Source: Lunularia cruciata
Taxonomy: Eukaryota > Streptophyta > Marchantiopsida > Lunulariales > Lunulariaceae
Direction of reading: 5' to 3'
Length of the DNA stretch: 64,000 bases
Assembly: GCA_948567375.1 (NCBI GenBank)
Contig: OX419759.1
Location: 12,492,744 to 12,556,743, forward strand
Shown: positions 55,850 through 64,000 of the stretch, in pieces
How positions within the stretch are numbered: the stretch's first letter is position 1
Layout of the letters: each line of letters begins with the position of its first letter
Program-made: the position numbers and the translations under genes
Notes under the pieces: model-generated
Told to the model about the DNA's origin: nothing
The model's input: the letters and a program-made list of their open reading frames with translations, nothing else
The model's database searches: none

Positions 55850-57250
55850 CTATTGCTCAAAAGATTGCACTAACATTGGTGCATGGATCAAGTTGGCTAT
55901 TGGCTCCCACATTGCCTCATAGAATGGACCCTTTCCAATGTACAAAATATTCCACATATTCATGGTGAGTACCGCAGATGTGCTTTTGGAGAATGCTTTC
56001 AACTTCATATTCCTTTGTGTTGTCAATGAATGTTGGACAAGGTCTAACTTCTTGTATGGAAGGAAAGTGTGGCAGTCAAGGTGCATATCTATGTAGTAAG
56101 GAAATATAGAACACTAGATGGATCTTCATGTGTGGTGGTAGCTCAAGGTGATAAGCCACTATGCCAATTCAATAAAGAATGGAAAATGACCCAATAAAAT
56201 GAGGTTTGAGCTTATGAGTGCCAACTAATATGAGGTTGATTGCGGACAACCAAACTTGATCCCCACCACTGAACTCCATATGCCAGAAATATTCATTTGC
56301 ATATTATTTTTGCTGATTTTTGGTGATCTACTACTTGTGCTTACCGTTGTCCACACCTTGTCAGATTCTAGATACAAAAGTGTTTACATTGTCAACCTTG
56401 GTAGCCACCGCGTGAATCTCTGTCAAACTCAAAGGTATGAAAAGGTGTTCTCTATACAAAGGAAAGAATGGTGTTGATGCATTCATTTGATTGTTGCAGG
56501 CAAATTCCACTAGTAGAAGTAGGTGTCCGACCTCTCTTGCTTACCTAAGGTGAAGCTCTAGAGCATGTCTATAGTAGTGCAATTAGCCCACTCTATTTTT
56601 CCATTGGTTTGTGGATGGTAAGCTATGGACATGGCCAATTTGGTTTTGAGGATGCCAAAGAGTGTTCTCCAAAACAAACTAATAAATTGAGTGCCTCTAT
56701 CAATGATGAGTACCTCTATCAATAATGAGTAATCAAGATAGCCATGGTGAGAAAAGATTGATCTAAGTGCAATTGAGCTAATTGTGGAGCAATCACGTCC
56801 TTGGTGGTAGGACATACATCAATGATTTTTTTGAGACTATAGACAAAGACTACAATGGAGTCAAACCCTAAGGTGGTCTTGGGCAATTCACAAACCAGAT
56901 CCATGCTTACCTATTCTTAATGTTGTGTAGGAGTAGGGAGGGGTTGAAGGAATCTGGCAAGAGCTTGATTAAAAGTTTTTTTTTTTTTCAAAGTAAGTAG
57001 CTATGAACATACTCTATCATATCATTGCTCATCTTAAGCCAATAGTGATGTCATTTGATTGCATCTAAGGTCTTGTCTATTCCAACATGACCCGCAATAG
57101 CAGAACTATGACATCTGCTAGGACTATGGTTCTTATGTTTATGGCATCTTAGATCCATAATTTGCCATCACAAAAGGTGAGTCCTTGGGTATTGGTTACA
57201 CCCTACAATCTATGGGTTAGTTTTTGTAGCAATAAGAATCCTTTGCCAAA
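55850..57250 (-). pseudogene. Integrase and chromodomain of family A
   Basis: The integrase core reads MDLVCELPKTTLGFDSIVVF (56904-56845), then IDRGTQFISLFWRTLFGIL (about 56730-56675) and YHPQTNGKIEWANC (about 56610-56575). The first Asp, the second Asp and the final Glu of the DDE triad are all visible. The C-terminal part (56086-55850) ends in EAMWEPIANLIHAPMLVQSF, the last strand and helix of a chromodomain with its WEP kept. A small tandem duplication (ATCAATGATGAGTACCTCT region, 56699-56735) has disrupted the core frame before IDRG. Stops elsewhere inactivate it. Confidence 0.85.
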
Positions 57251-57403
57251 ATTTTGGGTTACTCCTGACCTCTACCTCCTAATTGTTTGCCATAGGTATC
57301 CAAGTGAATGTATTTTTTTGCCATAGGTATCTATAAGTTGTTTCTTGCTTTCCACATATATGATTGTCATGTTGAACTGATGATTCCACTCTACCCACCA
57401 AAT

Positions 57404-57664
57404 CTATTGACAAGATAGATCTTTTTGTGTCTCAAGGTAGACTAGAGGTTTATGGTCTATCTCCACTGCAAATGTCTTCTCACCAAGATAGTGCTTCCAA
57501 TGCTTGGTTGCAAGAACAATGGCCAACTCTTCATGTTTGGTGGTGTGATAGTTGCATTCTTCCATTAACAAATTTTGAGAGAAATTTGCAATTGGGTGCC
57601 ATCCGTCATTCCATTCTTGTTGTAGGACTAGTCTTATTGCAATACTTGATGCATTTGTGGCCAA
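57404..57664 (-). pseudogene. RNase H of family A
   Basis: An 86-codon open frame covers most of the domain: ATNASSIAIRLVLQQE, PIANFSQNL, TTKHEELAIVLATKHWKHYL and VEIDHKPLVYL. The first catalytic Asp (TDAS in the family) is Asn here. The Glu in HEEL and the Asp in IDHKPL remain. The domain would remove template RNA during reverse transcription. Confidence 0.85.
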
Positions 57665-58732
57665 CTTGATTGGACGTTTTGGATCATATCATTTCAAGAT
57701 TGGTGCATGTAATAATGTGTTTTTCAATTCTTGCAAAGCCAATTCTTATGCAGTTCCACACATCCACTTCTTCTCCTTGCCAAGTAATGCTATTAGATGT
57801 TGTACAACCTTGGAGAAAGCCCTTGAGAAATTGATGATAGAACCTCATCAATCCAAGGAGCTCTTAATTTGAGTCTGATCTTTTGGAGCATCCCATTTCT
57901 GAATGACCTCAATTTATTTGTTAACACTTGGATACCTTATGTACTTACTTTATGCACCGATTAGTCTACTTCAAATTTGCCAAACTTGCATTTTGAGATT
58001 TTGGCATATAAATGATTGCAATAGAATCTAGAGGACTTCTTGCAGATGTGGCTTGTGCTTTGTCATTTTCCTAATGTAGACTAAGTTGTCATCAAGGAAA
58101 GTGATAAAAAATTTATCCAAGTATGGACAAAATATGTCATTCATCAAACTCATGGAAGTGGTTGGAGTATTAGTGAGGCCAAATGGCATCACCAGATACT
58201 CAAAGTGACCATATCTTGTTCAAAAAGCCATTTTGTATGCATCTTCCTTTCCAATCATGATTTGGTTGTAACCATTGCATAGATCAAGTTTGGTGAAATG
58301 CTTTTCCTTGTTGAGTTGATTGAACAAGTCATCCATGCAAGGTAATGGATATTTTTTCTTCATTGTTTGTTGATTTAGTCCTTGATAGTCAATGCACATG
58401 TGCATTGTTCCATCCTTCTTCTTCACAAACAAGACAAGAGCTCCATATGGTGATATGTTGGGTTGGATAAACAATTTCTGCAACATATCCTTGATTTGAG
58501 CCTCACACTCCTCCAACTCATGAATTGATAGTCAATATGGGGCCTTACAAGGAGATATCTTCCCATGAAGTATCTTAATTTTATGATCTAATCTCCTTTT
58601 TGGTAGTAATCTCGAGGGTAAATCATTTAGAAAAGCATCTTGAAACTCATTGACCACATCTTTCAATTTCTCAAAAAAATTTCCATTGTGTTGTGCAGTT
58701 TTGACCCATGAAACATCTACTTGTCTTACCAA
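57665..58732 (-). pseudogene. Reverse transcriptase of family A
   Basis: A 66-codon frame (58732-58532) holds the RT upstream region (FQDAFLNDLPSRLLPKR). A 98-codon frame (58516-58220) covers fingers and palm: PNISPYGALVLFVKKKDGTM, CIDYQGLNQQT, FTKLDLCNGYNQIMI. After a stop at about 58218 the text continues [19 protein letters not shown], and the catalytic box is FLDDN (58086-58100) with both Asp residues present. The thumb and connection are fragmentary. This is the best preserved RT in the window but is still interrupted. Confidence 0.87.
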
Positions 58733-58961
58733 TAGATGTGATCTTTATGACAAAAAGAGGTAGTTCTTGTCTTTGTGATGTTTTTTAACCCCAAAGATTT
58801 TTCATTGGTTAGTTTTCACTACTTTCTTTCTCCAATTGATTGTGGGAAGTATAGTGCTCCATCCACAACATGCCTAAGATTGCATCATATTGAGCTAATT
58901 GTATCATTTGCCACTCAATTGCTTCTTAATACTATCCTATAGAGAGTGCTACCTTTCTAGA

Positions 58962-59243
58962 TTATGACTCAATTCTCTCTATCTGACCATTAGGTAACTC
59001 TACTTTGTCATTCTCATCCTTCTCTAGCTCTATCCTCAACCCTATTGCAATAAAGCAAGACAAGAAATTCTTTGTTGCTCTAAGGTCTATCAATACTCTC
59101 CTTGTTTTGCCTTCTAGGACTCCATTTACAATAATTAGTTGTGTGTTTGTCTTTCTCCACCTTTGCACACTTGTCCTCTTCCTCTTCCCACATTTACTCT
59201 TCTCCATTGAGCCAATAAGGTTGCAACGTAAATTTATTGGCAA
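58962..59243 (-). pseudogene. Protease of family A
   Basis: A 93-codon frame with QLIIVNGVLEGKTRRVLIDL and RATKNFLSCFIAIGLRIELE, the gypsy retropepsin pattern (V-x-G-x-L, then LIDSGAT-x-NF). The catalytic DSG is DLR, so it cannot cleave. It lies between the zinc knuckle and the RT as expected. Confidence 0.8.
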
Positions 59244-59249
59244 TCTTTG

Positions 59250-60936
59250 TTTTTTGATGTCATTTCAACATCTTACTCTTTGATTCATTTCTGCATGTAT
59301 TTCAAAGGTTGCTTGTATGGAGGCAAAGGGCCTCTAGGATGATGAGCATGATAAATGATAGCTACATGCCCAACTCGGCCATAATTGTAACAACATTGTT
59401 GTTCTACTTGAGCCCTTCTCCTCATGGAACTCCATCTCTCATTTTGTTACATGTCTCCATTCTCCTTAGAGTGATCGTGCTCCTTGATCTCAAAACTTAA
59501 TGTTGTTCAATTCCATAGGAAGTGGTCCACTAAAATGGTGTGTCTTAGCCCAATAGTTTTGCATAGGGACTACTCCTTCATCTTCTCCAAGCGCCCCTAC
59601 TATTCTTTGAGTGTGAGCAATGGCTTCAAAAACAATATAAGGATTTTATACCATTATCTCTTGGTAAAATTTCTCTTTTAATCTCTTTTTGAAATTGTCA
59701 AGAGCTTTTTTTGGATTCATATTGGTTATCACAACACACACCTCTTGTATTTTATTCTTCTATTTGGTCCATCTACATGGAAGATATTGGGTTTGAGCCA
59801 TCTACATGGAAGAGTCGGGTTTGGGCCATCTACATGGAATCCACATATTGGAAATTTTGAGCAATACTTTTTACATGGTTGTCCAAGTGACATGTCTTCC
59901 TTTTGCCAACAATGATTGTTCCCAAGCATCATACCATGTGAGTGCTTTATTTGTCAAGTAGCCACATGAAAACACGCCTACTAAATGATCAAGGATCTCA
60001 ATTGTGAATGATTGAAGATATCAATTCATTCTTGAAATCCAATTTTCCCCTAATCCCATGGAACATTATTTCTTGTAAGGCTTGATGTTTCATGTATTCT
60101 TCCTTTTTAATAACAATGTGGCTTCATGTTGATGACACCGGGGTCAATGTCATCAACATGAGTGACTCTCTAGGTACTTTGATTGTTGGTGTTGGGTGTT
60201 AGGATGATTCTCCTTCTTGCACTACTTAATCATTCTTGAAGGTACATACTTGATTTTGTAATGCCTCCATTGTCATCTTAATCTCCCAAAAGTCACTGAA
60301 AATCCCTTGTATTCCTTGTATAACAGCTTGCAACTATGGCTACATGATTTGTACATTGGCAAACACTCAATTGCTACTTCAATAGAAGGTTAACATGATC
60401 ACTTAGGAAAGAGCACGGAAAATTAGGACTACCATTAGGACCTCAAAGGCTATCACTTATTGATAATATTCCTCACTAAAATTGTAGACTATGAATTCCC
60501 TAAACATCACTTTTGGTCTAACCACATGATGGATTTTTACTTGCATGTTGAAAGGGAGAAGATTTGGTACAATCAGATCCATTATATCATAATAGAATGT
60601 AGATTGTCAAATCCCACTCTCTATTGTAGATCACCAAGGGTAGAATTATTGAGTTTGGTGAATTCATCACTATATCCATGAACTTTACTCCAAAATGATA
60701 AACAAGATATACTCTCCCTTGCTTAAGTTAGATGTACATAATCTTGATGTAGAATGGATTCAAAAATAGAAAACAAAGTGTAGGAAATTGTCTTCCAAGC
60801 GCCTCCATCCCATCCTCTCTCTGAAACACCTCCTAGTCTAATAACTGCACTATGTTTTTTCTCCTCAAAATTACTAAGTCTCAATAGCCAATGTTCTTCC
60901 AAGAAGGATGATCCACTCTCTTGGATTAAAACACCC
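59250..60936 (-). pseudogene. Gag of family A, decayed, with altered zinc knuckle
   Basis: Most of the frame is lost. At 59350-59397 the minus strand reads CYNYGRVGHVAIIY, which has the exact spacing of a CCHC knuckle (C-x2-C-x4-H-x4-C) with the second and fourth Cys changed to Tyr. Both changes are single G-to-A transitions from TGT/TGC. Upstream gag text was not recognised. Confidence 0.65.
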
Positions 60937-60948
60937 ACTCTAACATCT
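60937..60948 (-). other. Degenerate primer binding site, family A
   Basis: AGATGTTAGAGT on the minus strand, one base from the 5' LTR. It matches 7 of 12 of the initiator-Met PBS consensus, and four of the five differences are transitions. Spacing equals that in family B. Confidence 0.45.
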
Positions 60949-60949
60949 T

Positions 60950-61550
60950 TGTAGTACTCCAATGACAAGATAACCCCCCAAGAGAAACCCAAGAGAGAAA
61001 ACACAAGCTTCACACTCGATACTTTGATGCCCCAAAGGAGCACCTTGTCTTTACTATATAGCAATGAGGATCCCTCAAAGGAAGCTCCACCCTTGGATCA
61101 GATACATAGATTGGTGACATGTCAACAAGCTACACCCTTAGATTAGTTGCATGGATGGATGACATGTCAATCCTTGTCCTATCTGGTTGGTCAAACATGT
61201 TTGATTGGAAGGAATAATTAGTGAATCTTCTTGTATGAAACTCAGAACTGCATAGGTGAGGTACCATTGGAAATCTCTCAATGAGACAAATAGAGAGTGG
61301 GAAAAGGTGAGTCTATACTTCTCTTGGAGGGAGGAGGAATCTTTCAATTTTCAAGGCCAAATTCATCCATTTAGGCCTCCAAAATTGGCTTTGAAGTTTT
61401 TAGGATGTTTTTGGCTCTTGACCTATTAATAGAAGTACTCTTTTGGTGACATCTATATTTGATCTACTTGATCCATCATAAATAACATCCTTCTAGATTT
61501 TACTAAGCCAATTTCCCCTCTAGATAATTTGTCTAGCTATTGGTATTACA
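60950..61550 (-). repeat. 5' LTR of family A element
   Basis: On the minus strand it begins TGTAATACCAATAGCTAG at 61550 and ends GGAGTACTACA at 60950. A TATATA box on the minus strand is at 61055-61060, about 100 bases before the LTR end. Confidence 0.92.
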
Positions 61551-61555
61551 ACACT

Positions 61556-63521
61556 ACACATGATGGGCTCCTATTGTTACTGCTTGTCTAAAAAGGTCCT
61601 AGGTCTAAGAGTGCTCTAGTGTAACTGAGACTCTCTATCTAAAGTAAGAGGTGAGTATGGCTTAAGAGATAGCCATAGCTACTCTCTTCTATGAGGAACC
61701 TTATGGTGCTTCTCTAAGCAATCTATCAAAATGGTGATAAAGGTTCCCAAAAATCTCCATAGCCAAAGGAAGAATGGTATCAAAGGCAAGTTGTGGCACA
61801 TAATGATCTTTCTTTTCTTGAGCTATGATGGTCATTGCTACTCTTTTTTAAATACCACTCATGCTAAAGTCTTTGCTCATATGTTTTTTGTAACCACCAC
61901 ATCATACAAAGTACACCAATTGTTTGTCAATGTGAAGATATTTACTCTCATCTACTATGGAGGAAGTCTTGGCAAATCCAACCACTACTCAATCTAAATT
62001 GGGACCATGTCAATTGAACAGAGCTAAACCATTTTATCTCAAATGGCATCATGAACTCTAGTGGGTTCCCCTCCTACAACAAATAATCAATGTATGCATG
62101 TGTGTCATATATGGAACCATAGGTGCACCAATCTAGGACCAAAGCAATGATTGATGAGGGATACTTAAACATTAGCAAAATATAGTGGAGAAATCCTTAG
62201 CATGAAACAAAAATTCTTTATAAAAGAGGAGTTATGGAGCAAATTCTAGAGCCTTTTGCTCCATAGGAAACAATCCTAGCTCTATTAGATGATAGCGCAT
62301 CAGTGAGGATGTTCGTGAGGGTATGGATGTGCATATGTGTATGGATTTTTGCTTGAATCTTCCTAGAGTCTAGTGGAAAATTTTTTGCAAATGTTGGAAC
62401 TATATGTGTGCAAGGCCATGTAAAAGATCACAAGCCAATTGTAGATAAATTTTAGAGTCACAAGTACTTGAGTCCACTGATAGGTGCAAACAGAAAAAGA
62501 TGACCGTGGTGTAAAAACATGTTGGCTAAGTGGGAGGCCACTAGAGCCCATGCACTTGTTAATTTTTTGGTACAATGGTCTCTTGTAGTATGAGACCACA
62601 TCCCTATGGCTATGGGTAGGGCTAATTGTAGTCTACATCACTCTTCTTATAATTTTGGGAGCATACAAGGCCTAACAAGGTGGAGACAATATGATGTATG
62701 GTATCAAGAATTTAAAGAAAATTGAGCTCTTTCTATGGTTAGGATTATATTCTTAAAGTTTGAAGTTGTTAGCTCATAGCTCTGCAACAATAATAAAAGA
62801 GCATTATGTGCCAACTTAGCATCTTATCAATTCAAAATAGTAAAGAGTAAGTAGTTGCATGGTGCAAGTAGTTTATCATTTTAAACATTCAAATATGAGA
62901 CTGGCCAGTAAAGCTAATTTTACAATATGCATATTTTAAAAGAAGCAATAAAGCATCCCACTACATTCTCTCAAATGCTCAATGGTCTCAAGCTGAACTT
63001 CTCAGTTTGCTTCATCAGCAATATTGATCCAAAAGTTAGAAGGACAGTAGGAGGCAATGGCCAATGTTAGTGGTAACATTTTGAGCATAGCACATGAATT
63101 ATATGTAGTAATCACAGCTAGTAATCATAGCTAGAACAAAGAGCATATGATAGCTATTGACCTCTATGACATTGTAGGTAACACTAAAATGGCATCTCTT
63201 GCAATATATATGAGAAGGCATTCAGAAAATTTAATGGGAGTGACAAGAGAGCAATTGGAATTCTAAGAATGTTCACTACAGAGTCTCAAATTCCTCTCCT
63301 TAGATATGATTTGATCTTAAAGGGGGTATGGGATATCTTGGCATGCACATGCATGGATTAGCCAAAATAAATAAATACATACTTGCACTCCGAGAGAACT
63401 ATATTCATCATAGCAAGATATCAATATAATCATGTCAGCTCACCTTGATCAAACTAAAAAATTGGAATATAATCTCATTAAAATAAATAAATAAACAATA
63501 AAACCACAAGCAGCGTCTCTA
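61556..63521. other. Unassigned AT-rich sequence
   Basis: No frame over 88 codons and no domain motif. An 88-codon frame at 61731-61997 is rich in Phe, Tyr, His and Lys and looks like chance. A (AAAT)n-like run lies at 63478-63500. Confidence 0.4.
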
Positions 63522-63929
63522 ATGAATGGTGTTGCAGAAACACATAAAGATTACATAAATACTCTAGCAGTGAGGAAAAATACCATACTATTACTATGTG
63601 TCCTACTCCAAGAAGAGGAGAAAAGGAGGCAAGAATTGATGGACTGTAATGTAAATTCTGAAATTGGAGCATCCTCTTACTATAACAAAAGAAGTAATTT
63701 AGAAACCAAAGTAATCACTCAAAAAGGTCCAATAAAACCCCAAGATAGAAACCAAATCTTCCTTCTCCAACAACAAAAAGAAAGAATGCTTTATATCAAA
63801 GAGAATAATCATGGAGGTGAGGATTTTTGGTTTTTAAACAATATCAAGCCAAATAAAGCTCACAAATTGTTGGATAAGGCAAGAAATAACATTGAAATTG
63901 AAGGAATGGACTCACTAATGCAAGAATAG
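63522..63929 (+). other. Unassigned 135-codon open frame
   Basis: Nearly the longest open frame in the window. It is Lys/Glu/Asn/Gln-rich, with LLQEEEKRRQELMDCNVNSE at residues 28-47, which is reminiscent of the segment before the zinc knuckle in copia Gag (LLQEExRR). The following text (PIKPQDRNQIFLLQQQKERM) shows no knuckle. It ends with a TAG at 63927. A weak copia gag remnant or an unrelated frame are both possible; no neighbours help. Confidence 0.3.
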
Positions 63930-64000
63930 ACCATTAATAGAATACTCTTAGTTTATATTCTCTCATATAAAACCAAGAGATATGGCACTTAGATAGTAGT

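Larger units (their letters stand above)
55219..61550 (-). mobile_element. Chromovirus of family A, structurally complete, decayed
   Basis: Two family A LTRs (55219-55815 and 60950-61550; 597 and 601 bp), in the same orientation, enclose gag, protease, RT, RNase H, integrase and chromodomain in Ty3/gypsy order on the minus strand. The flanks GCACT (55214-55218) and ACACT (61551-61555) match at four of five, supporting one insertion event. This element identifies the four solo LTRs at 8077, 11453, 14284 and 34085 as its relatives. Coding parts carry stops, and two zinc-knuckle Cys residues are Tyr, so it is not autonomous. Confidence 0.92.

Noticed and set aside
55219-61550. An autonomous, intact chromovirus
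   Set aside because: Protease DSG is DLR, two zinc-knuckle Cys are Tyr, an RNase H Asp is Asn, and stops occur in RT and integrase.
1-64000. CRISPR arrays, bacterial operons or a host gene with canonical exons
   Set aside because: No regularly spaced identical repeats, no ribosome-binding-site organisation and no exon series with recognised protein domains were seen. Recognisable protein domains all belong to retroelements, apart from the plastid atpB fragment.

Overview
The window looks like intergenic DNA from a large, repeat-rich seed-plant nuclear genome. Three things support this: Ty3/gypsy chromoviruses and Ty1/copia elements fill most of it; pieces of plastid 16S rDNA and atpB are embedded in it; and it is AT-rich with very few CpG dinucleotides, as expected of old methylated repeats. 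No open frame exceeds about 136 codons, and every recognisable retroelement domain carries stops or frameshifts. I see no functional host gene, tRNA, CRISPR array or bacterial-type feature. A gymnosperm-like genome with old, slowly purged elements would fit, but that is inference.

Layout. 1-628: solo-type LTR (family E). About 2560-4250: decayed acidic/coiled-coil coding remnant (family C-like). 8077-8683: solo LTR of family A. 8700-9060: purine-rich repeat. 9631-17640: minus-strand chromovirus (family B) with two LTRs of 467-468 bp, a PBS and a PPT. It is interrupted by two solo family A LTRs and by a scrambled plastid insertion (16S and atpB). 17896-20235: PBS-like site and a decayed unknown coding region. 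23104-38773: one minus-strand Ty1/copia element broken into pieces by nested insertions. These are a 4.5-kb family C element (itself holding a solo family E LTR) and a plus-strand family B chromovirus (itself holding a solo family A LTR and a 953-bp TIR transposon with a 10-bp target duplication). 42600-45900: plus-strand Ty1/copia remnant. 48360-50400: minus-strand decayed coding region of unknown type. About 50460-54090: second family C copy. 55219-61550: structurally complete family A chromovirus on the minus strand with two LTRs, target duplication and chromodomain. 63522-63929: unassigned 135-codon frame.

How the parts fit. The order of insertion can be read from interrupted motifs. The copia integrase is split at its QNG/ERK motif by the family C element. 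The family B integrase is split by the TIR element. The family B reverse transcriptase is split in both copies, at different sites, by family A LTRs. A family A LTR also landed inside a plastid 16S fragment that already lay within a family B integrase gene. The window is therefore a layered record of at least three rounds of transposition. The most novel-looking component is family C: an element with TG/CA ends, no visible pol, and a long acidic/coiled-coil gag-like frame. All LTR, PBS, PPT and target-duplication calls were made by eye from the sequence. Family names A to E are local labels.
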